Shown: positions 42,165 through 50,780, numbered from the stretch's first letter. The stretch is 64,000 bases of DNA from Natronorubrum tibetense GA33 (GCF_000383975.1 NZ_KB913017.1:2221527-2285526); one strand, 5' to 3'. Notes: generated by a model from the letters alone, not told the origin. A program made the numbers and translations.

Positions 42165-42620
42165 CTACAGGTCGGGTGGTGAGCGGATAACGCTGAGCCA
42201 AAAGAACTCGAACGAGCGTACGAGTGAGATAAAATCGTCCGGAGTGACCGGCTTCGTGAGATAGGCGTTGGCTTCGAACTCGGACGTTTGGATGAGCTCT
42301 TCGCCGACGTCGGAGCCCGTTAATACGATGACGGGAATCCGGCTCAACGCCGCATCTTCTTTCATCCCACGGAGGACTTCCTCGCCAGTCGCTCGGGGAA
42401 GGTGCCAATCCAGCAGTACGATGTCCGGTCGCGGAGCGTCCGTGAACTCGCCACGCTGAGTAACGAAATCGAGCGCCTCTCGGTGATCTGTAGCGACGTG
42501 GAACCTATTCAGGATATGTGCGTCCGAGAACAGCTCCTGTACGAGCCGAGCATCTCCGGGGTTATCTTCGACCAACAGGATCTCCACCTCCTGACCGGAA
42601 GCGGAGGGTTGAGAATCCAT
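42165..42620 (-). CDS. Response regulator (single receiver domain)
   Basis: A 151-residue stand-alone CheY-like receiver of the Rcp1 type. The acidic pair is VEDN (Glu18, Asp19), the phospho-acceptor is Asp71 in VLLDWHLP, the switch Thr is in VLTGSD, and the Lys is in LTKPV. No output domain is present, so it acts through protein contacts. The ATG at 42620 is supported by a TATA-like box 28 bp upstream. No kinase gene adjoins it; the histidine kinase at 30983-33205 is one candidate partner, by inference only. Confidence 0.93.
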   Translation of the reverse strand: MDSQPSASGQEVEILLVEDNPGDARLVQELFSDAHILNRFHVATDHREALDFVTQRGEFTDAPRPDIVLLDWHLPRATGEEVLRGMKEDAALSRIPVIVLTGSDVGEELIQTSEFEANAYLTKPVTPDDFISLVRSFEFFWLSVIRSPPDL

Positions 42621-42643
42621 TGAACAGTGTATGTCGGTGGAGA

Positions 42644-42651
42644 GTTTAATC
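42644..42651 (-). promoter_or_regulatory. TATA-like box for response regulator
   Basis: The minus strand reads GATTAAAC about 28 bp before the ATG at 42620. Confidence 0.55.
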
Positions 42652-42816
42652 ATCTCGGTCGCCGTACTGCGCGATCTGCAATGCAAACGGGCTGTACTCA
42701 CAACAGCGGGTTCCCCTACACCACGTCTCGAGACCTGTTAGCGTACGCGCGCTCGAAAGCAGCTACCGATCCGTCGACGTCGGTTACGGAACTGCCGCGG
42801 TCGAACGTCAGAACCG

Positions 42817-44151
42817 ATGGAGGAAAACGGATCGAGCACCGACGTTCCCCCAATGAAACTCCGCTTTCTCGGTGGCGCTCGCGAGGTGGGCCGCAGTGCA
42901 ATCCTCGTGAACGACGCCCTCCTCCTCGATTTCGGGATGCTGACGGCCAGCCCGCCGCAGTTTCCGGTCGAGACGCCGACCCCCGAGGCGGTCGTCGTCT
43001 CCCACGGCCACCTCGATCACGTCGGCACGGTACCGGCGCTGCTTTCGGGCGACGCCCGGCCGCCGATCCACTGGACGCCGCCGACGTACGAACTGACGAT
43101 GACGCTCGCTCGAGACACGCTCAAACTTCACGGTGGGACGTTTCACTGCCCATTTACCGAGACCGACCTCCGACGCGTCACACAGGTTTCAGAGACCCAC
43201 GGCTATCGCGAGACGTTCGAGGCGGCCGGCCACGAGGTCACGTTCTACAACGCCGGCCACATTCCGGGCAGTGCACACGTCCTCGTCGATGACGGCGAGA
43301 CTCGGCTCCTCTATACGGGTGATTTCCACATCGACGACCGGTCAGGTACGGGCGGCAACGTCGCCTCGAACCGAGGGGAGAATCCCGCCGAACCCGTCAG
43401 CGGCCAGCGACTGGTCGCGGGCTCGAGCGCACGCCCCGAGGCAGACGTCGTCCTCTGTGAGAGCACGTACTCCGACGTCGAACACGAGGACCGGGCCGTC
43501 GTCGAGAAGCGATTCGCCGAGAGCGTCGAGACGACACTCTGGGAGGGTGGCACGGTCGTCGTCCCCGCGTTCGCGATCGGCCGCACGCAGGAGCTGATGC
43601 TCGTCTGTGCGGCCCACGACATTCCATGTTACGTCGACGGCATGGGGAAGGAGGTGACCGAGATGCTCCGACAGCACCCCGACTTCGTCCGCGATTCCGA
43701 GGCGTTCAGGCGGGCCGTCTCCCACGCCCGGTTCGTCACCGGTCGCGACGGCCAGCGCAAGCGGATCGTCGACCAGACGGCGGCGATCATCACCACCAGC
43801 GGGATGCTCTCGGGCGGCCCGGCGATGACCTACATTCCCGAAATTCGCGGGAATCCGACGAACAAGATCACGATGACCGGCTACCAGGTCGAAGGGACGC
43901 CGGGTCGCGACCTCCTCGAGACCGGCCGCGCCGAGATCGACGGGCGCGTGATGCCCGTCAGCGCACAGGTCGAGCAGTACGATTTCTCCGCGCACGCGGA
44001 TCGAGACGGCGTGCTCGAGTTCCTGGAGTCGTACCGCGAGAGTCCGGTGCTCGTCAACCACGGTGATCGGTGCGAGGCGTTCGCTGAGGAACTACGGGGC
44101 GAGGGGTTCGACTCGACCGCGCCCGAACTCGGCGAGACCGTGACGGTGTGA
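42817..44151 (+). CDS. Beta-CASP MBL-fold ribonuclease/exonuclease
   Basis: A 444-residue metallo-beta-lactamase-fold nuclease of the beta-CASP group. Visible motifs are the first strand MKLRFLGGAREVGRSAILVN, the HGHLDHVG zinc site, the second metal segment with AGHIPGSAHV, CESTYSD and the beta-CASP insertion. The last motifs are GMLSGGPAMTY and FSAHADRDG. It resembles archaeal exoribonucleases of the RNase J/aCPSF2 type but lacks the N-terminal KH domains of aCPSF1. The start is at 42817 or at 42853. It acts on RNA ends, probably processing or decay. Confidence 0.93.
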   Translation: MEENGSSTDVPPMKLRFLGGAREVGRSAILVNDALLLDFGMLTASPPQFPVETPTPEAVVVSHGHLDHVGTVPALLSGDARPPIHWTPPTYELTMTLARDTLKLHGGTFHCPFTETDLRRVTQVSETHGYRETFEAAGHEVTFYNAGHIPGSAHVLVDDGETRLLYTGDFHIDDRSGTGGNVASNRGENPAEPVSGQRLVAGSSARPEADVVLCESTYSDVEHEDRAVVEKRFAESVETTLWEGGTVVVPAFAIGRTQELMLVCAAHDIPCYVDGMGKEVTEMLRQHPDFVRDSEAFRRAVSHARFVTGRDGQRKRIVDQTAAIITTSGMLSGGPAMTYIPEIRGNPTNKITMTGYQVEGTPGRDLLETGRAEIDGRVMPVSAQVEQYDFSAHADRDGVLEFLESYRESPVLVNHGDRCEAFAEELRGEGFDSTAPELGETVTV

Positions 44152-44555
44152 CGAGTCGGCCGTCGTTTCGCACTCGAGAACGCAATTGCCCCGCCCCATC
44201 CAGGACAAAACAGTTGTTTCCTCCGTGGTTAGTACAGATCGTGTCAGTATCGGGACACCCTTCGGTATCTCCGACCACTGTCGAAAACCGCGTGCTGCAT
44301 ACAGAGTATGGGTTCAGCAAACAGCCGAAAATGGTTTTGTATGTGATGGAAGCAACTCGAATAGATTGTCGCATCGCTATCCGATGACGCGAACGACTCA
44401 ATGCAAGTGAAAAGGCGGTCCGCAGAATGGACTATTCACCAGCCTGCAACTGATGCTCTCATTCATTGTCTGCACGGCGGTCAGTGGTTGCATGGATTGC
44501 ACAAAATGACTATATCGCCTTCTGCATCGTCTCTCGACATGAGGCGAAATGAATT
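44152..44555. other. Intergenic region upstream of the alpha/beta hydrolase
   Basis: About 400 bp, lower in GC than most of the window. It contains a TATA-like CTATATC near 44512 upstream of the hydrolase, but no recognisable gene, RNA or repeat. Confidence 0.5.
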
Positions 44556-45380
44556 ATGGCCGACATCCAGCAAGGCAGTCCAGAAAAAGAAATAGCGACA
44601 GTTACGTCCACAGACGGGACTGAAATTGCGTACGAGCGGTCGGGAAGTGGTCCGCCGCTCGTACTCGTCCACGGGGCTATCTTTGATCGGACGATATGGG
44701 AACTCGGGGACGTCCGTTCTACGTTTGCGGAACATACCACGGTCTACGCCATGGACCGACGAAATCACGGCGACAGTGAATCCTCTGACGATGTCAGTGT
44801 GGAGGCACAGTTTGACGACGTGGTCGCGGTCGTCGAGTCAATCGACGACCCAGTACACCTACTTGGTCATTCCGCAGGAGCCAACTTCGCACTGGGTGCG
44901 GCCCCGCGAATCGACAATCTGCGTAGCTTGATCTTGCACGAGCCCGCCGGTGAACCATCTGATGAGGATAGAGACGTCATCGAAGAGATGATGGCGTTGT
45001 TAGACGAGGGGCAGAACGAGCAGGCGCTCGCACTGTTCCTCGGCGACTTCGCTCAATTCTCGTCGGATGAACTTGATGAGCTTCGCTCGGCACCGATATG
45101 GGATACGCACACAGATACGTTTCATCAAACGCTGCTGCCCTTGATAGAAGCGCACGGGGAGGTCGAATCAGATCTCACGCCGTTTGAAGACCTTTCTACG
45201 CCGACGTTACTTCTCGTCGGGAGTGAGAGCGGGTGGCTCAAAAATATGGCCGAAGAACTCCACGACACGTTGCCGAACAGTCGACTCGCTACCTTCGAGG
45301 GACATGGACACGCACCGCATTTGGTCGCACCAGACCGCTGCGCCGATAAGGTGCTGTCCTTTATCGGCGAGGTAGACTAA
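44556..45380 (+). CDS. Alpha/beta hydrolase
   Basis: A 274-residue alpha/beta-hydrolase-fold protein. The oxyanion-hole segment is VHGAIFD, the nucleophile elbow is GHSAGAN (Ser near residue 110), the acid is probably in VGSES/GWLKN, and the catalytic His is in GHGHAPHLVAP near the end. Its codon use and GC content are lower than those of its neighbours, which suggests acquisition from elsewhere. It is monocistronic. It hydrolyses an ester, lactone or similar bond; the substrate is unknown. Confidence 0.9.
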   Translation: MADIQQGSPEKEIATVTSTDGTEIAYERSGSGPPLVLVHGAIFDRTIWELGDVRSTFAEHTTVYAMDRRNHGDSESSDDVSVEAQFDDVVAVVESIDDPVHLLGHSAGANFALGAAPRIDNLRSLILHEPAGEPSDEDRDVIEEMMALLDEGQNEQALALFLGDFAQFSSDELDELRSAPIWDTHTDTFHQTLLPLIEAHGEVESDLTPFEDLSTPTLLLVGSESGWLKNMAEELHDTLPNSRLATFEGHGHAPHLVAPDRCADKVLSFIGEVD

Positions 45381-45704
45381 ATAGAAGCTTTCACTCACAC
45401 TATCTATGTAGTAAATTTAACTTTTCGAGAACGCGATGCGCCATTTTTTGAGAGGAGGTTGATAATCCGGTTGTAGCCCCGGCAACAACGTTCTTTCTCC
45501 TAACCGATTACCACTTTCATAGATCGAGCCAAATCTTGTGCTGCATTCGCGCTGTGTCTCTTCTACGGCAGCGAGAACACATGTCTCAACTGGCAGAAAA
45601 CCCGGCGGTAAGTGCGCCCAGCAAGCGAACGGAGTGCCTTCGAACCCGGCCGTATCGACCGGGACGCCAAACTACTCCATCAACCCGCCACTCGGTTCGT
45701 CCGA
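45381..45704. other. Intergenic region between hydrolase and MFS transporter
   Basis: About 320 bp, AT-rich in its first half. There is a T-rich run (CATTTTTTG) near 45441-45450 that may end the hydrolase transcript. I do not recognise other features. Confidence 0.45.
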
Positions 45705-46919
45705 ATGAGTCGCTCGAGTGCCGAGTATCGTCACGAGTACGGCCTCGTCGCCGTCGCGGCACTGAGCTACACCTGCCTGATGTTCGTCTGGTTCTCGCTG
45801 CCGGCGTACTTGTCGGTGATCATCGACGATCTGGGGCTCTCGAGTACGCAGGCGGGGATGCTCGCCGGCGCGGTGCCGCTGACGTACATCCCGCTCGCAC
45901 TCTTTTCGGGGATCGCGGTCGATCGAATCGGTCCCGGACGGAGTCTCGCAGTCGGCGTGGTGATCTACGGGCTCGCCCAGATCGGTCGCAGTATCGCCCC
46001 CGGGTTTCCGTCGTTGCTCGCCGCGACGCTCCTGCTCGGCGTCGGCGCGACGGCGATCACCTTCGGGCTCCCGAAACTGGTCGGCGTGCTCTTTCCGCCG
46101 ACGAAGACCGGTCGCCCGTCCGCGATCTACCTCGTCGGCGCGTCGGCGGGGTCGGCGCTCGTGTTCGCGGTCGGCCGGCCGGTGCTGGGCCCGTGGCTCG
46201 GCGGCTGGCGAGCGCTGTTCTTCTGGAGCGGCGTCGTCTCCGTCGTCTACGGACTGGGCTGGCTGCTCGTCGCCCGCCGGGCGCGGATCGACGACCGGAT
46301 GGCCGACGACGACTCCTTCTCGCTCGAGTCGGTCGTCGCCGACCTTCGACTGGTGCTCTCGCATCGCGAGCTCCAGTTGGTCGTCGTCATCGGGACGATG
46401 TACCTGCTGCTCAATCACGGACTACAGGGGTGGCTGCCGACGCTGCTCGAGTCCCGCGGGTTCTCGGCCGGGCTGGCCGGGCAGGCGACGAGCCTGCTGA
46501 TCGGGGCCTACGTCGTCGGCGTGCTAACGGTGCCCGAACTGGCGGATCGGTTCGAGGCCCGGCATTCCGCCCTGATGGGCTGTGGAACCGTTGCCTTCCT
46601 CGGTCTCCTGGGGGTGATCGTCGGCGACACCGGGGCGCTGGTCGTCGTCGGCATCGTCGTGACTGGCCTGGGGGTCGGCGGCGTCTCACCGCTCGTCCGG
46701 GCGATTCCGCCGGATCTCGAGGGGATCGGCGCGCGACTCACGGGCACCGCGGTGGGCTTTATTTTCGCCGTCGGCGAGATCGGCGGCTTCTTCGGCCCGA
46801 TGCTCATCGGCGTCTTCCACGACGCGACGGGGTCGTTCGTCCCCGGGCTGGCGATGCTCGCGGGCGGGGCGCTGGTCGTTGTTCTCGCTGGAGGGGGGCT
46901 GCAACGACGGGCTGAATGA
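45705..46919 (+). CDS. MFS transporter
   Basis: A 404-residue major facilitator superfamily transporter with 12 predicted helices. Typical are the loop motif GIAVDRIGPGRSLAVG after helix 2, and the matching second-half segment PELADRFEARHSALMG. The ATG at 45705 begins just before the first helix; the earlier open frame has no similarity. It belongs to the nitrate/organic-anion-like MFS group at most. The last 412 bp are overlapped on the other strand by the run-on frame of the cupin gene. Its substrate is unknown. Confidence 0.92.
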   Translation: MSRSSAEYRHEYGLVAVAALSYTCLMFVWFSLPAYLSVIIDDLGLSSTQAGMLAGAVPLTYIPLALFSGIAVDRIGPGRSLAVGVVIYGLAQIGRSIAPGFPSLLAATLLLGVGATAITFGLPKLVGVLFPPTKTGRPSAIYLVGASAGSALVFAVGRPVLGPWLGGWRALFFWSGVVSVVYGLGWLLVARRARIDDRMADDDSFSLESVVADLRLVLSHRELQLVVVIGTMYLLLNHGLQGWLPTLLESRGFSAGLAGQATSLLIGAYVVGVLTVPELADRFEARHSALMGCGTVAFLGLLGVIVGDTGALVVVGIVVTGLGVGGVSPLVRAIPPDLEGIGARLTGTAVGFIFAVGEIGGFFGPMLIGVFHDATGSFVPGLAMLAGGALVVVLAGGGLQRRAE

Positions 46920-47362
46920 CGTCCGCAATACTTTGGTATTACGGGACGTATTACGTCCCTGTCGTCGAGCACGGGAATCCACGAGATGCGAATATCCTCG
47001 GTGTCTCGCGGCGCGCCGAGTGCAAGCGCGACGACTCGCTCTTCGCCGTCGTTTCGGCCGGACTGGAACTCGCCGGGCGCAAAGCGGATCGCCTCGTTTT
47101 CGGCGACAGTGATTTCCACGGGGTCGCTGCCGGAGCCGTCCGAGGGTACCTCGAACGTCGCTTCGCCCTCGAGGACGACGAACACCTCCTCCTGATCGAA
47201 GTGGGCGTGGATCGAGCCGCTGAATCGCTCGCCAGGCTCGAGGATGTAGCGCGTGATCGCGACGTGTTCGGTTCCCAGAGGGTCGGACAGGGGGCGTCGA
47301 TCCGCGTGCAACTCCTCGTCGTACGGTCTCGGCTCGAGGTCGTCGATCGCGACGCGGTTCAT
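46508..47362 (-). CDS. Cupin-domain protein with abnormal run-on C-terminus
   Basis: The conserved cupin barrel occupies only residues 1-127 (47362 to about 46982). The metal motif is SIHAHFDQEEVFVVLEGEA and the second is FAPGEFQSGRN. From about IRISWIPVL on, the frame no longer looks protein-like: it passes through a palindrome at 46943-46959 and reads antisense through the end of the MFS gene to the stop at 46508, giving a Pro/Thr/Arg-rich tail. A deletion or rearrangement probably removed the normal end, possibly a zinc ribbon as in related haloarchaeal cupins. The function is unknown; small-molecule binding or isomerase activity is typical of cupins. Confidence 0.55.
   Translation of the reverse strand: MNRVAIDDLEPRPYDEELHADRRPLSDPLGTEHVAITRYILEPGERFSGSIHAHFDQEEVFVVLEGEATFEVPSDGSGSDPVEITVAENEAIRFAPGEFQSGRNDGEERVVALALGAPRDTEDIRISWIPVLDDRDVIRPVIPKYCGRHSARRCSPPPARTTTSAPPASIASPGTNDPVASWKTPMSIGPKKPPISPTAKIKPTAVPVSRAPIPSRSGGIARTSGETPPTPRPVTTMPTTTSAPVSPTITPRRPRKATVPQPIRAECRASNRSASSGTVSTPTT
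46943..46959. repeat. Palindrome GGGACGTA-T-TACGTCCC
   Basis: A perfect 8-bp inverted repeat with a 1-bp centre lies between the MFS stop (46919) and the point where the cupin frame loses similarity. It could be a rearrangement scar or terminator hairpin, but there is no T-run beside it. Confidence 0.5.
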
Positions 47363-47452
47363 GGAAGCCGTTCGACGTGTTGGCACAAAGTAGCTTTCGA
47401 GACGACTAGTTCCCCCGCGAAGCATTATGCCGCTCGCTGGTGTCACCCGCCT

Positions 47453-48121
47453 ATGGCGACGTCACCACGCACCAACCTGCTCCGACGGACGCTCGAGGAC
47501 GATGCCGTCGCGCTCGGCATCCTCGAGAACACCTACAGTCCCATCCTCGTCGAGTTCTACGGCGAACTCGGCCTCGACTTCGTCTGGATCGACCTCGAGC
47601 ACGCCGGTCCGAGTCCGTTCGACGGCGAGCGACTGGACGACCTGCTCCGCGCGGCGAACGTGACGGGGACGGAACTGCTCGTTCGGCTGCCCGAACCCGA
47701 TCCGGGTATGGTTCGGAAGACGCTGGACGCCGGCGTCCGGACCCTGTTCGTCTCGCGGATCGAGACGGCCGAGGAGGTCCGGCGGGCCGTGGAAGCGTCT
47801 CGGTTCGAGTACGATGGCGACCCCGGTAAGCGAGGGTTTGCGAGCCCCCGCGCGAGTCGGTGGGGGACGACCGACGACTACGCCGGCACCGAGGACGACG
47901 AGGTCGTCGTCGGCGTGACGATCGAGAACCCGACCGCAGTGGCGAACATCGAGGATATTCTGGCGGTTCCGGAACTCGGGTTCGTCTTCGCCGGCCCGCT
48001 CGATCTCGCGGTGTCGCTGGGTCATCCCGGGGAGCCGACCCACGAGGCGGTCGAGGAACAGATCGAGGAGATTCGGGGCGTGGTGCGTTCGTGGTTCGCC
48101 GAGTACGAGGGACTCGAGTAA
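47453..48121 (+). CDS. HpcH/HpaI-family aldolase, shortened near the C-terminus
   Basis: A 222-residue class II (metal-dependent) aldolase of the HpcH/HpaI family, which cleave 2-oxo-3-deoxy acids to pyruvate or make the reverse bond. The N-terminus has LVEFYGELGLDFVWIDLEHAG, metal/substrate positions appear in IDLEHAGPSP and in VVVGVTIENPTAVANI, and FAGPLDLAVSLGH is typical. Family members are about 250-260 residues, so roughly 30 residues appear missing before the last segment VVRSWFAEYEG. The deletion would remove the end of the barrel, so activity is doubtful. It follows the cupin gene divergently. Confidence 0.82.
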   Translation: MATSPRTNLLRRTLEDDAVALGILENTYSPILVEFYGELGLDFVWIDLEHAGPSPFDGERLDDLLRAANVTGTELLVRLPEPDPGMVRKTLDAGVRTLFVSRIETAEEVRRAVEASRFEYDGDPGKRGFASPRASRWGTTDDYAGTEDDEVVVGVTIENPTAVANIEDILAVPELGFVFAGPLDLAVSLGHPGEPTHEAVEEQIEEIRGVVRSWFAEYEGLE

Positions 48122-48211
48122 CGTGCGTTCGGCGCTCGTATCACGTGAGCGGCTCATTCGCGTAACGTGAGCGGCTCGCTCGAGGAGCGACGGATGCGCA
48201 GATCGGGGCTG

Positions 48212-48269
48212 TAATCGCTGGCGGACAGGGGATCTAATCGCTGGCGGACAGGGGATCTAATCGCTGGCG
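48212..48269. repeat. 23-bp tandem direct repeat, 2.5 copies
   Basis: A 23-bp unit beginning TAATCGCTGGCGGACAGGGG occurs twice head to tail (48212-48234 and 48235-48257), followed by 12 bp of a third copy (48258-48269). A further short repeat, GTGAGCGGCTC, occurs twice just upstream (near 48145 and 48167). It lies in the gap after the shortened aldolase gene. Confidence 0.9.
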
Positions 48270-48309
48270 AGTCGGCCCGCCGAAGAACGTCAGTGCGATT
48301 GGCTCGAAC

Positions 48310-48702
48310 TCAGCGGTCGTCGGCCGTCTGGCGCGCCGGCGGTGTCTTCGACATCACTTGCCCCCACTTGTCGCGGTTGTCCGCCACCTGTCGGTAGCCC
48401 CACTCGCGAATCTGCCCGTAGTCCTCGAAGTTTCGGAGGAACTCGATCGTGTTTCCGACGGGACCGTTCTCGTCGTACCGGCGCAACGCCTCCTCGATCG
48501 ACGCGCCACAGGAGTAGCGGGCGCCTTCGGTCAGGAAGTGCGAACATTCCTCGTAGTGTTCTGGCAGTCGCTCCTGCAGGTCGGGGTGGTCCGGCAGGTC
48601 GCTGAAGCCGACGATCCGGATTGCCGTGCGGTCGTCGAAGTAGTCGGCCCACCACGTACAGAAGCCGCAGTCGTCGTCGTAGACGAGGGTCGGCTCGATC
48701 AT
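48310..48702 (-). CDS. DCC1-family thiol-disulfide oxidoreductase-like protein
   Basis: A 130-residue protein of the DCC (DUF393) family. The namesake motif YDDDCGFCTWW near residues 8-18 contains a CxxC pair (Cys12, Cys15), a thioredoxin-like redox centre. The middle has IRIVGFSDLPDHPD and the end is a polar tail. The ATG at 48702 begins the conserved motif; the longer open frame to 49410 is antisense to the FAD enzyme. It may be cotranscribed with the FAD enzyme upstream, about 194 bp apart. The substrate is unknown. Confidence 0.9.
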   Translation of the reverse strand: MIEPTLVYDDDCGFCTWWADYFDDRTAIRIVGFSDLPDHPDLQERLPEHYEECSHFLTEGARYSCGASIEEALRRYDENGPVGNTIEFLRNFEDYGQIREWGYRQVADNRDKWGQVMSKTPPARQTADDR

Positions 48703-48896
48703 ACGTCGACATACGTCCTCGAGACAGTAACGTTTGGCCCGGTTTCGCTCGCACCGAGAGCGAAGCGATCGGGTGGCGCGATTACTGGACGGGTAAATTC
48801 TTGGGCCGGGAGGTTGACTCGAGGCCGCTATATCGGTATCGAGCCGTCGCGGTGACTCGACGGGCGTGACCGGCCGCGCGGCGCGTCGGTCGTCGA

Positions 48897-50534
48897 TTAC
48901 TCCTCTTCGGGTGCATCGACGAGCACGCCGGGGTTCATTACGCCCGCGGGGTCGAGGACGCCCTTTACGGCGCGCAGCGACTCGCCGTAGTTCTCGGGGA
49001 TCTGTTCTGCGTACCACTCCCTGTGATTTCGTCCGACTGCGTGATGGTGCGTCGGGGTCAGGTCGTACTCCATGACGGTGTCGAGACCGGCGCGTTTGAT
49101 TCGCCGCCACTGTTCGATCCGGCGATCGGGGTCGGCGTCGCCGGGGGCCTGGAACGTGTAGTAGACGGCCGGCCCGTCCGGATAGACGTGTGAGAATCGG
49201 GTCGAGACGTGTCCCATCCCGCACTCGGGCTCGAGTACCTCGTCGAACGCGGCGAGCATCGCCTCGTGGAACGCGGGGAACCGATCCCAGGTCACCGCGG
49301 TTTCGACGGTGCCGCGGACGACGCAGAGCGGGATCGCTGCGTTGCCCGCACCACCCATCTGGAAGGCTCGCCCCCACCGGACCACGTCGCTGTCGGGCGA
49401 GCGGCTGCAACCGTAGCCCTCCCCGTGGTGATCCGGGCCGTCCGGACAGTCACCGCCCGCTTCCTCGCAGATCTCGAGGGCGCGCTCGATCGCCCCCTCC
49501 GTCGGCCCGTCGGTGGACTCGAACCCGAGGACGACCATGTCGCGATCGACGTCCTCGAGGCCGTACATCGTCGTCTCCACGCGATCGTGGAGACGACAGT
49601 TCGCGGGGTAGAGCTTCGCCTGGACGATTCTCCGGATCGCTGCCGCGGCCTTGAGGACACCGTCGAAATAGACCGCGGCCTCCGAACGGTATCGCGGTCG
49701 CGGTTCGACCTGCATCCACGCTCGCGTGATCACGCCGAGGCTCCCCTCGGAACCACAGACGAGTCGGTTCGCGTCCGGTCCGGCGCCGTGGGCCGGGAGC
49801 CGCTGGGTTTCGAACGCGCCCGCCGGACAGATCATCCGAACGCTCTCGACGAGTTCGTCGATATGGGTGTACCTGGTCGCGTAGTGGCCGCCGGATCGCG
49901 TCGCGATCCAGCCGCCGAGTCCCGACAGCTCGTAGGATTGGGGATAGTGCCGGAGGTGGAGCCCGTGCGCCTCGAGCTGGTCGTTGATATCCGGCCCCAT
50001 AGTCCCGCCTTCGATCAGCGCGGTTCTGGATTGCTCGTCGACCTCGAGAACGTCGTTCAGGTTGCGGAGGTCGAGTGCGACCGTCCCCGCGTAGTCGGCG
50101 CGGTTCTCACCTGCAGGTGGACTCGTGCCACCGGCAACGCCCGTCCCGCCGGTCACCGGCGTCACCGCGACTCGCCGGTCGGTGGCCCACTCGAGGACGT
50201 CCTCGACGTCCGTCTCGGTCCGCGGCTGGGCGACGACGTCCGGCGCGGGCGAGAAGTCGCCGTGAAACGCCCGGATGTTCTCCGGCGGGGCCATGCCGTA
50301 CGTTCGTCTCGCTCTGACGGCCCGGTTAGACGTACAGAACGAATCGAGGTGGTCAGGGGCCTCGATCTCCGGCTCGGGGATCGTCGCCTCGGCTATCGGC
50401 GTCGGCTCGAGAACGGGCCGCTCCGGAAAGTCGAGGACGGACTCGAGGAACGCCTTCCGATCCCGAAGACCGTCCTCGTCGATCAGTTCGTTCTCGAACC
50501 CCCATCCCCAGCGGCCTCGCGGCGTCGAACTCAC
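48897..50534 (-). CDS. FAD-binding oxidase, alkyldihydroxyacetonephosphate-synthase-like
   Basis: A 545-residue PCMH-fold FAD protein related to alkyldihydroxyacetonephosphate synthase and D-lactate/glycolate dehydrogenase. The FAD-binding domain has PVTGGTGVAGG and the flavin segments GGWIATRSGGHYATRY and CGSEGSLGVITR, and the C-terminal cap has the ADPS-type THHHAVGRNH motif. Archaea make ether lipids by a different route, so its substrate is probably a hydroxy acid or similar. The N-terminal 60 residues (WGWGFENELIDED) are also typical of ADPS relatives. Confidence 0.9.
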   Translation of the reverse strand: MSSTPRGRWGWGFENELIDEDGLRDRKAFLESVLDFPERPVLEPTPIAEATIPEPEIEAPDHLDSFCTSNRAVRARRTYGMAPPENIRAFHGDFSPAPDVVAQPRTETDVEDVLEWATDRRVAVTPVTGGTGVAGGTSPPAGENRADYAGTVALDLRNLNDVLEVDEQSRTALIEGGTMGPDINDQLEAHGLHLRHYPQSYELSGLGGWIATRSGGHYATRYTHIDELVESVRMICPAGAFETQRLPAHGAGPDANRLVCGSEGSLGVITRAWMQVEPRPRYRSEAAVYFDGVLKAAAAIRRIVQAKLYPANCRLHDRVETTMYGLEDVDRDMVVLGFESTDGPTEGAIERALEICEEAGGDCPDGPDHHGEGYGCSRSPDSDVVRWGRAFQMGGAGNAAIPLCVVRGTVETAVTWDRFPAFHEAMLAAFDEVLEPECGMGHVSTRFSHVYPDGPAVYYTFQAPGDADPDRRIEQWRRIKRAGLDTVMEYDLTPTHHHAVGRNHREWYAEQIPENYGESLRAVKGVLDPAGVMNPGVLVDAPEEE

Positions 50535-50780
50535 GGGTGGCCCCCGCTTGAGGGATCGGTGGCGCGTCCGTTCGTGTACTGTGACATTGTATCACACGAC
50601 ATGGGCGTACGTCCACGTAAGCTGACATAACTATTGTGCCGCGTTGGCGGGCCGTTCTCGGCGGTGGGAGGTCTCACCGGGCGTCACACCGCCCCCTCGA
50701 GACCGCAGCCGTTCGTATCGGGCTCGACGGCACCGTCGAGCCGCCAGAACATTATTGGTGTCCGTGACTAATCGAGACCC

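Noticed and set aside
44148-44595. Several short frames in the region between the beta-CASP nuclease and the alpha/beta hydrolase.
   Set aside because: None has a recognisable motif or suitable promoter; the region looks non-coding.
46916-47452. The upstream extension of the aldolase frame to a much earlier start.
   Set aside because: That part is antisense to the conserved cupin barrel; the aldolase N-terminus starts at 47453.
48212-48269. The tandem repeat considered as a CRISPR array.
   Set aside because: The copies are directly adjacent without spacers and no cas gene is present.
49209-50630. A 473-codon + frame antisense to the FAD-binding oxidase.
   Set aside because: The minus frame has FAD and ADPS motifs.
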